Assembly: GCA_000697665.1 (NCBI GenBank)
Contig: KL197710.1
Span: forward strand, 905,406 to 969,405
Direction: 5' to 3'
Length of the DNA stretch: 64,000 nt
Source of the DNA: Jaapia argillacea MUCL 33604
Lineage: Eukaryota > Basidiomycota > Agaricomycetes > Jaapiales > Jaapiaceae
Shown here: positions 11,283 to 22,483 of the stretch, piece by piece
Layout: the number at the start of each line of letters is the position of its first letter
Numbering within the stretch: the stretch's first letter is position 1
The notes under the pieces: generated by a model
What the model was told of the DNA's origin: nothing
The model's input: the letters and a program-made list of their open reading frames with translations, nothing else
Database searches by the model: none
Program-made: the position numbers and the translations under genes

Positions 11283-12813
11283 ATGGATATTGATGCTATG
11301 CTTCTTGATGGGGTTGACAAACCTTTCCCCACCAGTAGCGACGCCGAAGACATATTTACATCATCCGATGAAGAATCTGATCATCAACAACGTGAGATGT
11401 CTCCTTTTGAAGTCCGTTGCTACACTTGTGGGTTTGAAGGATCTGGCCACGATGAACAAGACCAAGACTCGTACATCCAGTGCGAGACATGCGAAAAATG
11501 GTCTCACTTGCAATGTCTTGATCCTGGAATGACCACCGACTGGTCTCGCCTCCATTTTGTTTGTACAAGATGCCTTCAGGAGACATTTGCGGCGGCCACC
11601 GATACAGGTGGTGTGAGCGGTGGCGATGATCACCTCTTCCCATAGTATGTATCTCTTTTGATTCGTTCAGGCTGGTGGAGTGGGTGATTGATATTCATTG
11701 AACTCCCTAGTGACCTTAAGATCGGATACTATTACATGATGCAAGCAACAAAGGCTCCCAGATCTCCGTACTTTCCTGCAAAGTTGGTTGGTATCGACAC
11801 ACCAAAGCATCGAGAACCTTTTGAGTTCGAATGGCCTGACGAGATTGTGTGGCACAACATGAACCGACCCCCAAAGTTATTTCGCCGAGGCAAGGTCCAA
11901 TGTCAGAAGACGGTCAGGAGAGAGCTGACGAAGGAGAAGGTCAGATAATTTGTACATACCTTTCTTTCCTTATGTCTGACCTGGACATTGCGTGCAGATC
12001 GGCAAAATTCGATGGCCCTCGTCGTGGAAACCGAAGGCGGTCGATTCCGGATCCGAGGTACAAGATGATGAGCAAACTGCTGAGATTCTCACCGGCGCTG
12101 TGATTGGGGAAATTGCGAGCGCACTCACTGATCTCAATCAGCCTGATCACGCCGTTCTCGCTGACTGGAGCATTTGGTATACGAAACAGTGTAAAACAGC
12201 AAAATCACGTCACGATGCAGCGTTCACTCGGTTCGCAACGCGGGCACCCATCTTCAACGACTCGGACACCTTTTGCGACTCACTCCAACCACATCTGCTC
12301 CGTCTGAAGGCTCACCCAATCACCCAAACCCTTGACCCTGGTACCCGAGACCATCTTATTTTCGGACCTGGTCGCATGTTGATATCCCTCGCCATCCTAG
12401 CACATCAGCTTGGTGAACCTTTCTCCCCCAATCTGTTCGACGATATCAAGATGGGCCGAATCCAACGGGCGACACCACCGCCAAAACGGGCATTCGAAAC
12501 CATGTGGGATTCACTCCGAATGCTGGATAAGTACACGAATGGTGACGCATGTGTACGGCTCGCTAATGATAGGGCCGAATTCATGGTGTCGCACATCATC
12601 TACGACCCCAATCTATCCTGGCCTGAATTCATACGCATCAATCCCCCCAGTCGACACACCGGAGAATCCAGCATCGCATGGATGAGCATGGCAGATGTTG
12701 ACGACGACGACGACGACGACGTTGATGAGGGTGGCTCGGGACTGAAGCGAAAGCGAGTGGAGACGTTGACCACTCAGCGGCGTAGCTTGCGGCTCGCCAA
12801 GAACACGAAGTAG
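11283..12813 (+). CDS. PHD-finger protein, chromatin-type, unassigned family
   Basis: Three exons (11283-11644, 11711-11939, 11998-12813) join in phase to 468 residues. Residues about 45-100 form a PHD-type finger: C-x2-C, then C-x2-C, x4, His, x2, Cys, and a last C-x2-C pair. Exon 2 encodes a segment rich in aromatic residues (YYYMMQATKAP..., FEFEWPDEIVWHN) that may be a small beta-barrel reader domain such as PWWP, BAH or Tudor; this is only a guess from its pattern. The remainder is a helical domain I do not recognise, then an Asp run (DDDDDDDVDE) and a basic tail, consistent with a nuclear protein. Such PHD proteins usually bind histone H3 tails. The first ATG in the frame is at 11283, 94 bases after the MITE; an upstream exon may have been lost. 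Confidence 0.75.
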
Positions 12814-14147
12814 AAACTTGTGTATTGCATGAATTTTCACCATTTTGAAACATCCGCGAGGGCGTTGGTATTGGTTATAGCAACTCCGGCCTCCATCTCG
12901 AACACCCGAGGAAGATAAGTCTTTAGAGGACAAGGATATTAGTCTGCATAGAGTCCAACGAAGAGTTCCACGTACATCAAAATTGATTTCCCCACAAATC
13001 AATTTGCGCACCCATTAGTTTGGACCGTGATTTGTATATGAAACGGTGTGCTGGGCTTGCACCATATCAGATATGATACTTCTCCCCAACGATAGAGTGA
13101 GACATCACATACATGGAGCTCAACGCAGCAACCCGCCTGCCCAACCGAGAACGTCCAGGACGACCGATTTGACCAGTTGACCAAATTGATTTGTGTGCCA
13201 CTGATTTGGCGAAGTGATTGGCGCCGCTGCTGCTCTGATTTTCCAAATCCGAGACACACTGATTTTCGGTGTGCAAATCGGTTTTCCACCCAGGTGGTAG
13301 TGTAGAGTGAGTGATGATGAACGGTGATGATGAACGTGAAGGTCAAGGAGAGTCAGCTGATTCTGCGGCTTCACGTTGACCCAGGGGTCCAATTTTCAGG
13401 ACGACAAATGAGACCCCGTCGTGGTTTACGGGCCTTTCAGGTGTTGAAGGTCCCAGTGGCTGAGTGTCACGCGGCAAGCAATAGAACATCGAGGATCGGA
13501 CATGGGCGCGAAGTTGTATAAGGTTATCTGTGCCGCATGGGACCTTTGTGGAGTTGAGAAATGGAGAAAGTCTAGCATCTTGGTCAATGGTAGGGCAAGA
13601 ATTTGATTTTTAAACATCGAACCGGCGACAGCTCGACGAAGACAACAATGGATGGGGGTGGATCAATGGATGCTAAATGGCACGTCCGCCTTTTGTCAAC
13701 GCATTCAAGGAAAGAGATACAGAGCCCAATCGACGCCCGTCAAAAAACTGATTTGTACCAATCAGACCCATCAACCACATACTTTTGGGAGCAAAAAATC
13801 AAACAAATCAATTTGGTCAATCAGGTTCGGAAGTGCGCTTGCCATTATAATGGCCTACTGACTCAGCTTCTCGCGAATGTTCACCACCGTTCGCGGACAG
13901 ATAACAGCTCAACAACATCTATGACATGTGTTCATGGTGTGTAAAAATACAAAGATGAATGCAGTATATATACAATGAACAGAGTGCGATAATTAGTATC
14001 TCAGCGGGACGTGGCAACGGATATGACTACATTTCCATAATCAATAACCAATGATCGTGTCAAGCACAATGGAGAAAGTGAGCATCATGAGTCCATCGTC
14101 TCAGCAAAAACGAAAGGAATGATGGTACAAACAAGCATCGGACGTGT
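12814..14147. other. Gene-free stretch with recurring CAAATCAATTTG motifs
   Basis: Nothing here looks coding on either strand. The 12-mer CAAATCAATTTG occurs at 12995-13006 and 13804-13815, and its reverse complement at 13182-13193, with further partial copies of ATTGATTTG and CTGATTTG between them. This could be a worn transposon with inverted parts or simply shared AT-rich sequence. The last few hundred bases carry the 3' end of the methyltransferase gene on the - strand. Confidence 0.4.
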
Positions 14148-16483
14148 TCAACAACGTGTCGAAACCGTCTTCTCGTCCATCTTGTACGCCTCCCACACTC
14201 GGATCGCACGCACAAATGTGGTTTCGCTGGTCTCTTCTCTGGGAGCGACGGCAGGGAAGGAGGTTCCTCGTACAGTGTCTTTCTTGGGCGGAGACTCCAA
14301 CGAGAAAGTCGTTAAGTGGAACTCGGGAGTTTTGGGCAAGGTGATCGGATCGGAATGTCGATGAGATGCAAAATGAACGTCGGGTAAGTCTGCGGGAAGG
14401 TTGAAGCGCTTCCTGCGAAAGCTAGAACAGGGCCGGTCAGCTGTTGTTGCTACCAGTCGATTCCAAGCAGGAGAAGGTCTCACCAGTCGTATTGCCAAAA
14501 AGAATCCGAGAACTCGTCTTCCGAAACCAAGCGCCGTCCTTGTTCGTCCTTGATTCCTGCCAAGTGATCCTCCATTGCAACTTTGCATCCAAGCAAGATA
14601 TGAATGTTCTTGCTGACAGAATGGTCCAACTCCTCCGCTGTCATCGGAATGAAAGTTGAGGGCCAAAGAATCAAACCCGGAGGTTGATACGCGGGTCCAG
14701 CACGAGAAATATCGGCAATACCCAATCGACCAGCAGCTTTCGCACTGATACTAGGCGGTAGAGCAGCGACAGACCGAACACTATCCTGACTCGTCCTCTT
14801 CTCCTTCTTCCTGCCCTTCTCGGGTTGGTCCCACTCAACCATAGTCATCCAAGTAGCAAGATTACCCTTTTGTTTCTCTGACGAATCAGAGTTCCGGGCT
14901 GAAGTGGACTTTTCCGAGTCTACGTCGCTTCTGTGGTTGGTGGGCGTAGCTGGGTGCGGTAAAGCTAGGTGGAGGCTGTGGCTTTTGTGAACGAGGGGTT
15001 TGCCAAAGACTCGTTGGAGTGCGACGTCGAGAAATTGGTGAGGTCGTGGGTGGATGCTGCGACCCTTGATCAAGGTTTGGTGAAAGAGTAACTCCATATC
15101 GACGGCGTTCTTCGCGTTTGCGTCCCATTCAAGGTACGGGTCTCGTTGATTCTTGAATTTCGGTGAGGCATTGGGCGCTGTGGCGTCTTCGCTGTCCGTT
15201 GTTGCGTCCATGAAGTCGTCATCCGAGTCCATGTCACACCCAGAAGTCCGAGGAGGCGTCGATGGTGCGTGTGCGATTGGAGCATCGTGAGGTGACTGAA
15301 TGCATGGAAAGAATATCTGGTCGTCTACGAGTTCCAAAAGTCCACCAGGAGTCAGTACGCGGCGAACTTCGGAGAGGACAAATATCCATCGATCGTAAGG
15401 AATGCAGAGGGTCAGATTGGCCATTCGCACGAGATCGAAAGAACCATCTGGGAATGGTAGTTTGTACTTCACACTGTGGCAATAGAATAACGAGAAAAGT
15501 CAGTTCATTCCGCCCCTGAAGATTTCGGATAGGATAGACGGACAAGTTACCCTGGACCCAAAATACATTGTCCAAAATTGACTTTTCGACCTCCCAAGCG
15601 TTGGCGTGGACATCGACAAGGTCGAACCCAGTTACTTTCGTCCCGTGACTTCTCCAAGTGTGAGCAGCCTCCAAGACCCATTCGCCTTGTCCACATCCCA
15701 AATCCAAAACGTTTGAAGGTGGCTTCTTCTCGTAATCATGGAAAGTGGGAGAGCTCTTGGGTGTTAATCGGCGGTATAACTCTTGGGAGTGAAGATCACT
15801 TGCGACAGGGTGAGCAATAGCCCACAAGAGATGAGGAAGACTCACTTCTCAAGGAGGACAGGGTTGTATGCCTGAGGATACGGGGCGTCTCGAGCCGAGT
15901 ACGGGTGGAGTACCATTCCTTCACGCCGAACAAACGACCGTCTCTGTTCGAAGACATCGTCATTCAAGCTTCCCTTCCGAGGAATATCGTTTGCCGTGTG
16001 ACCTGGACCCTGCACGATAGGATCAAGAGAAGGGAAAAGAGTTTTGTCTTTCGGTGAACGATTGGCACTCGGAGGAGAGCTAGGAACAGCATCGGATAAA
16101 TGGACTTGAAAGGACCCCGAAGGATTCCTCCGCGTCGCTCTCTTCAACACTCCCAGAGTCCTAACCTTCTCAGGGGTAGTACTCGAGGACTCAGGGTCGG
16201 AGTGTTGCTCAGACGGTGTCGTACTGCGCCTGGGGACAGGCTTCGCCGCTGCAACCTTCTGCAACCGAGTCCGACCTTTATCCTTTGATGCAAATACCAT
16301 GGAAAGGTGTGGGATGCTAGGAGAAGGTAATGGGTGTGGAGAAGGCAGTAGCTCCGTCTGCGAGGTGGAAGCCGAAGAAGACGCGGGCCGATGAGTGAAG
16401 TATGAGAGTGCGTTATGGAAGTGGCGAGGACTCCCAAGGGCCGGGGAAGAGATGGGCGACGAAGATGCCGACGTTGATCCCAT
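14148..16483 (-). CDS. SAM-dependent methyltransferase with long disordered N-terminus
   Basis: Four exons (16483-15846, 15798-15544, 15473-14484, 14421-14148) close in phase to 718 residues. The first 200 residues are Ser/Pro-rich and look disordered. The class I methyltransferase core follows: motif I VLDLGCGQGEWVLEAA near residue 235, an acidic strand (GFDLVDVH), then NFVKYKLPFPDGSFDLVRM and an EVRRVLTPGGLLELVDD block. The order matches fungal methyltransferases that take S-adenosylmethionine; the substrate cannot be told. A long Ser/Lys-rich insert then separates the core from a C-terminal part with SFWQYDC. The second donor reads GTCCGT, weak but the only one that keeps frame and motif. 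The start ATG at 16483 precedes MGSTSASSS; the gene faces away from the potassium transporter gene. Confidence 0.85.
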
Positions 16484-17126
16484 GATGGCAGACAATGGCA
16501 ATATTTATAAAGGGAAATTGTGGGCCTTCCAATTTGTGGGTGAAAGCACACAAAGCAGACCTTTGTGTGGCTTTGGCGAGTCTGGGCAAGATATGAGTGG
16601 GGACAGGGAAGGATACGTGTTGCAAAGCGACGAGATCGAAGACATATAACCAAGCGCTACAAAGCTGATGAATCGCGGGAAGTGGGGTGGGATGCATCAG
16701 CATCATTGTCCGGGTCAGTCTCACGGATTGATGCTTCGATGTATTAGGTAGATCGGTGAAGCGGATGCAAAACTCTCCGGGAAAGTCTGCCTCAACGCTA
16801 TGGACCTCGCCGGCGAATTCTGCGAGCATTCTCGGGCGGTGTCAGAAACGCGGAGGGTTTGGGATACGGAGGCGAAACAAGGATAAAAACAAGGTGGGAG
16901 TCGAAGCATGGCTATTTCGCGTGGGACCGTGGCAGTGCGTCAACGTCAAGCTCTACAGTATGTAATTTGGCTCCATCCCTGAGGCCTCAAGTTTGACGCT
17001 CAATCAAACGTGTTCACAAACCTTGCGACCGGATGCTGAACTGACGCAACTTTAGATTCCCAGCATCTATCTCTCTGTCGCTCAGGCCTCGGGCGTAAAC
17101 ACCTCACCTGTGCCGTTCCCGCCATC
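16484..17126. promoter_or_regulatory. Divergent upstream region of methyltransferase and TRK genes
   Basis: The 643 bases between the two start codons hold no supported gene. They must carry both promoters and 5' leaders. A + strand pyrimidine-rich run before 17127 resembles the leader of the transporter gene. No specific factor site could be named. Confidence 0.5.
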
Positions 17127-20100
17127 ATGTTGCGGATATCATGGAATTACTACAGACTCCATTTGACTTTCTTCACTCTCCACCCTATCATCTGGTCTGG
17201 CATATTCTACGCTGCCAATGGACAGTACAAGGTCTCATATGTGGATGCATTCTTTCTATGCTTCTCTGCTCAGACTGGTGCGTTCTGTCCCCGCTCTCCA
17301 ATCGCTTGGACGCTCATAGGTGTCTTAAGTGACTGGATTGAGCACCATCAACCTATCCACCACCACTGGCTTCCAGCAGTTCATCCTCTTCTGGCTTATG
17401 GTGACTGGTAGTTATACGACGACCAGTTGGGTCATGGTCCTCGTCAGACAGTACGTGTGGCTCCCTTGCAAATGGTATTCATCCTGACACCGTTTATTAA
17501 GGCGGTATTTCATTTCGCGATGTTCGCATGTCATCAGCCAACGGCGCTCAGGGGGGTTCGGGACATCGTTTAAAGAATTTAGGACCAAGACCATCGATGC
17601 ACTAGGCGGTGGATATCTATGGAAGAGTGCTACCCACAGCGCCTTTCCCCAGACGCCCCCAGTGGTCACTGGCGATGCGAACATCGAAGAGAAAAGTGCG
17701 CACCAGGTGGAAGGGGATAACCCTGGGCTCGAAGTCTCAACTGCGCCCGAGACACCTACCGACCATAGCGAAACAATGCAAGACGTAACCTCAAGTGGCC
17801 ATCGTGAAGGTATGTCCATGATCCTAAGGTTTCCGTTCCGTCACAAATGTTGGAATAGGCCGCCGCTCTAGCAACAACTTGACTTTCCCGGAATTTTCTG
17901 AGCTAAGAAGGACCACGTCTCCCATGTCAATGGGCAGTATACCAGAACGTGCCTCGGTACCCTTTGAGGAGCCACCGAATTCAAGTAGCCAACCTCTTCA
18001 AAATGCTTATCGAAGTGAGCCTTCCCTTGCTTTCTTTTACGCACCCCGGTCCAAACATTACGCGGGTCAGCGTCCACTCGTCACGAAACAACTTTGACCA
18101 AGCGAACGAGACAGTCTTCACGTGAAGCCACAGTCCTCGCATCCGTCGCTCCCACCGAACCCTATCAAGAAGGGTTCGGAGGTTTCTCAGGACCACTCAC
18201 TCTTGCCTCGCAAATTGCTCAAAGTATCGCTCCTGGCCTCTCAAGAACCATTCAGAGAAAGATGACTTTGCCAGAGCAACAAACATTACATCCAATACCC
18301 GAAAACTCAGAAAAGCCTTCTCGGAACGAAAGTGGTGACTGGACGGATGACTTGGAAGGTTTGAATGCGAAAGTTGTCTCGTATATCAAGACGGGTGCTC
18401 TTTGGGTTGGAAGGAATTCGCTTTTCGATACCGAACAGCTTACAGATGAGCAGCTAGAAGAGATTGGAGGTGTTGAATACCGAGCTATTCGGGTGCTATC
18501 GTGGCTCGTCCCAGCAGTGAGTGATTTTTCGGCAACACTATCCTTGCTATCATTCAGAAGCAATGCTGCAGTATTTCATAGGAACACAATTTTGCACATT
18601 CATCATCTTCACCGGGTACTTGATGAACGTCCACCGGTTTGATAACGTCTTTACGGCTCAATCTCGCTTGATCCCAGTACCATGGTAGGTGCAGAGTCAG
18701 TCATTTTTTCTTGTTGAAATTTCACCCTCGTCCCCCTGTAGGTTTTCTGCCTTTCAGGCAGTATGTAACTCTTTCTGAATATCCAATTGTGTGGCTGATT
18801 TTATGTCTAGGTGAGCGCATATACCGGCGGAGGGTTGTCTCTCGTCGATGAAGGAATGGTCCCTTTCATCTCCGCATACACCCTCGTCATCTCTTTGGGA
18901 TTCCTGATAGCCGCTGGCAATATGCTAATGGTGTGTACCACTTCTTATATCTTCCATAGACTACCAACATCTGACCTTGCCCAGCCAGCCTTCTTGCGGT
19001 TGATCGTGTGAGTACACGGAATTACCAATGGGTTATCCTGTGTTAATGTCATCTGCTCAAAGGTGGTGCCTTTATCATATGTTACCAAAGAGATCATCGC
19101 ACAGAGAGCCTCTGCAATTCCTGCTGGACCATCCTCGTCGGTAAGCTGGCCCAGGGGTCGCCCACTGTACGGTTCCACCGCAGAGATTAACCATTTACTT
19201 CATTTCCTTCCACAAGATGTTTCGTTTACTTGTTCCCCTCGCACCAAACTTGGTTCCTTGTGGCCGTATACATGTTCCTAACGTCAGTTTGTTTTCTTGT
19301 TATCTTGTATACGGCGGGCCCAGTTGATGTGTTGACGTGGCCATCCAGGGCGATTGAGTGGGCGGGCTTCCTGGTTTTCGATATCGGGCTGTCCGTGACA
19401 GAGTGTCGGTATTCGTATCTCGTTCTCTAGGCTTCAGTCACTTACTTATAGGGTTATATCAGCAATACCCCGAGGGCAGCGGGTACTTGCAGGCCTGTTC
19501 CAATCCCAGGGCGTCCGAGCTTCTGGCTTCTCCATTGTTAATCTCGGCGCTCTAGCGCCAGCTGTGAAGTGCGCATTTTCTGCTTCGCGAATCTGTGAAG
19601 ATCAATACTTACTCGTTCCCCTAGAGTTTTGTACATCGTCATGATGCAAGTACTTTCGTTCCCTGCATCTGGTTTATTATTGACGAGGTTAGGTTACAGG
19701 TACATCTCCGCGTATCCTATATCCATGAGTGTTCGTTCAACCAACGTCTACGAAGAACGGTCGGTGGGGGTCTTTTATCGAGGTACTGAAGATGAGGAAG
19801 AGCCCAAAGGAGAGATCTTCAGCAAATATTTGGGATGGCATATTCGTCGGCAGTTGGCGTTTGACCTTTGGTGGCTGGCAGCTGCTCTGCTCCTTATTTG
19901 CATAATTGAGGTTTGTTCTTTGTTATCAAGCTTGAGGCGGTATCTCACCCACTTTATCCTTCTTAGAGGGGCAACATCATGAATCCCTCCAATGATACTT
20001 GGTTCAATCAGTTCCAGATCATGTTCGAAATTGTTTCTGCATATGCGACCGTTGGCCTCTCCCTTGGAATACCCACAGAGAACTACTCTTTCTCCGGCGC

Positions 20101-20359
20101 TCTAGAACCAGGATCAAAACTCATCTTATGTGCCGTCATGCTCAGAGGCAGACATCGCGACCTGCCCGTTGCTGTCGACCGTGCCAGTCAGTAAAACCTC
20201 CTTGGGAGAGTTTCGATTTACTGACATGTTCTTGCCTTAGTTCTGCTTCCTCACGAATTCAGCAGGATCCCAAATTCGAACGGGCAACATATCATACCTG
20301 ATATACCCGACCGTCATGATACAAACGCTTCAAGAAAGGATACCAATAAGACAACATGA
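17127..20359 (+). CDS. TRK1: TRK-type high-affinity potassium transporter
   Basis: Sixteen exons join without a phase error to 795 residues. The protein imports K+ at the plasma membrane (HKT/TrkH/TRK superfamily, four MPM pore modules). Seen in order: first membrane span after NYYRLHLTFFTLHP, selectivity loop TGLSTINLSTTTGFQQ, a hydrophilic loop of about 250 residues rich in Ser and Pro, a second module with SAYTGGGLSLVDEGMVP, a third with RASGFSIVNLGALAPA, and a fourth with SAYATVGLSLGIP followed by the family signature MLRGRHRDLPVAVDRA. The loop is shorter than in Saccharomyces Trk1. Exon 7 is only 19 nt (18742-18760) and exon 9 is 23 nt. The acceptor choice around 19349 and 19463 is fixed by frame and the conserved motifs. 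The gene converges with SF3B5, 214 bases away. Confidence 0.93.
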
Positions 20360-20573
20360 TCCCAATCTATCAGTATTGCCGCAGCATCTCTCATCGCATT
20401 CATACTAGATGATCCATTTCATACCGTAGAACATTGCATACACTATCAGGCTCTCTCGCGTTCGTTATATTCACGGCGCTCATAGGTTGAATTCGAGGAG
20501 TGCTATTTATGGCGTCACAATACAGCATTAAAACGGGGAAGACAACAGGAAAGGACATCGCCTCAAAAGATGA

Positions 20574-21121
20574 TCAATCCTCGTCCTTGGGAGGGGGAGG
20601 ACCGCAAGGCTGCAGCATGCGCTAAGAGAGCGGCGTCTAAGTGAATGTGTGCAAAGCGATAGACAAGAACGCACCTCTGTCATTTCGAACTTAACTCTTC
20701 CGATGGACTCATTGTCTGCAATTGCAAGGTAGGATGTCAAGGTAGGGTGACCGACGATGGAAGCCAGGGTATCACGGTGCTGGTGGGTGAGCCACTCACT
20801 GCAACCGCACTTCAGCGATATCCTACCGCCAGTAGCAGAGAGTTTACTCACTACTTTGTTAGGTCAGCATGGCCTACGGAGTGGAAAAGCACTTGGTAAG
20901 AATTGGGCAAGAATCTCTAGAAAAGCACAAACCTGTTCCGGTATAACGAGCATGCACTGTGGGGGATGTCTGAATCAGTTTCTGTGGTTCGCGAGGGTAT
21001 GTAAGACTGACGATGTTCCAGCTGTGTATTCGCAGTATATCTGAGTTCGGATGACTATGGGAATTAACAGAATAAGGCCTCAGTATGATGCGTGCAAGAA
21101 TGAGAGAGTGAGGCTCACCAT
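20574..21121 (-). CDS. SF3B5: Splicing factor 3b subunit 5 (SF3b10)
   Basis: Six exons (21121-21119, 21054-21012, 20956-20933, 20873-20852, 20798-20675, 20621-20574) give 87 residues, the size of the human protein (86). The product belongs to the SF3b complex of the U2 snRNP, which recognises the branch point during pre-mRNA splicing. Family landmarks are all present: QLEHLHARYTGTGHAD, EWLTHQHRDT, YLAIADNES, RVKFEMTE and MLQPCGPPP. No single open frame contains the gene, because the exons are 3, 43, 24, 22, 124 and 48 nt; it is recovered only by following splice sites. The first coding exon is the ATG alone. It shares a 114-base divergent promoter with LRP1. Confidence 0.93.
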
Positions 21122-21235
21122 GATGGTTGGTGACAAACAGCAGACTCAGACGCGTCCCGTCTCAAAAGTTTACACACTGGACTCCTTTCCCGCCTCTCAC
21201 TCGACACTTACTAAAATCCGTTACTCGACTGATAT
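21122..21235. promoter_or_regulatory. Short bidirectional promoter between SF3B5 and LRP1
   Basis: Only 114 bases separate the start codons of two divergent genes for nuclear RNA metabolism. The region is T/C-rich on the + strand toward LRP1. No TATA box was seen, so both genes probably share one nucleosome-depleted promoter. Confidence 0.55.
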
Positions 21236-22312
21236 ATGGCGGCAGACGCAAACAGGCTCAGAACCAGGCTCGCTGCTTTGTCGTCCTCTTTAGACGATCT
21301 CTCTGAGCAGCTGGAGCCTCTCCTTTCTCAGACCCTTCCTGAATCTCTGCTTCCTTTGGAGACCATACAACAAGCCAAACTACAAGTCGCCCTACCCTAT
21401 CTTGTGTACGATCTCGTGTTCAGTACGTTTTCAACCACCTTCGCAGCAATGAAACCTCATTGCGTTGCAGTTTATTTGAAGACGAAAGGCATTGATCCTA
21501 AAACCCATCCCGTGATCGCAGAATTAGTATGCCACGCCCTATCTCTCACTTGTACTTGATCCTATCCAATTCGAAGGATCGTATCCGCCAGTACTTTGGC
21601 AAAATTAAAAATGCAGAAGATCCGGAGACGAGTGAGCTTATCCCTAGCCTTAGAACTCTACTATTAACAAGGGGTTGCTAGGAACGCTTACGCTGGACAA
21701 GAGCGCAGCCAATCGATTCATCAAGCATGCTATCACACAACTGAAAGACAATGTATCATCAAGCAGCAACGAGATTGCTCCTTCGCATGTTCGCTTTGGA
21801 CCCGATGGCCTCAAACTGAAGGCCGACAGTCCTGCACCACCTGTCAAAGTGACGAGCAAGATGATAGAACGAGAGAAATACCAACGCGAGTTGCAAGAGG
21901 TAGGGAGCGACCAGGAGGAGGATCTTGAGATGTTTGACGATGAGTCATCTGGCCAAGCATTGCCCGAAGCAGAACCCATCCCTACCACCGTTAAAGGCAA
22001 AGGACGGGCCACTACAACTGCCAATGACCTTGACCATGAAGGTCGTGGCTCCGCGCCGAAACGAAAGAGACCAGCTATTGACCCATTCGGAGGTACTTAT
22101 TCCATTCTTCCCAGCTAACTTCAACGACTCATCCTTTCTCTGTAGGCTATGGGTCGAACAATGATACTCAGACCAAGAAGCGTTCACCTGAGGTGGACCC
22201 CGACCAAAGCTCTACCTCCAATCGAGCAACTCCAGATTCTGGAAACAGCGATCGGAAATTAAAAGACAAAGGGGCGAAACGGAAGGCGCGAAAGGCAAAA
22301 CCTCCAACCTGA
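21236..22312 (+). CDS. LRP1: C1D/Lrp1 family exosome cofactor
   Basis: Five exons (21236-21422, 21471-21526, 21577-21631, 21682-22092, 22146-22312) give 291 residues. The N-terminal 135 residues fit the Sas10/C1D fold: a leading helix LRTRLAALSSSLDDL, the membrane-like strand LPYLVYDLVFIYLKTKGIDP, HPVIAELDRIRQYFGKI and LDKSAANRFIKHAI. In yeast and human the family (Rrp47/Lrp1, C1D) partners the nuclear exosome nuclease Rrp6 and binds structured RNA in snoRNA and rRNA 3'-end processing. The second half is acidic then strongly basic, ending in KGAKRKARKAKPPT, a plausible nucleolar RNA-binding tail. It converges with the F-box gene 171 bases downstream. Confidence 0.88.
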
Positions 22313-22483
22313 TGGTGATGTACAGTCATTCCACTCGCCGCGATTCCTTCAGCAAATCAGACATCAGCTCTATAGTTATATGGCATGAAATTGATACAGA
22401 TTACATCGTTATGCGGAGCAGCGTCAGTACATGTCGTGGTCTTACAACAAACAACAGAAGAAATATAATCAATACAGGGTTCC

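Noticed and set aside
13603-13944. 113-codon + strand frame
   Set aside because: Lies in the repeat-like gap, has no conserved pattern and contains the recurring 12-mer.
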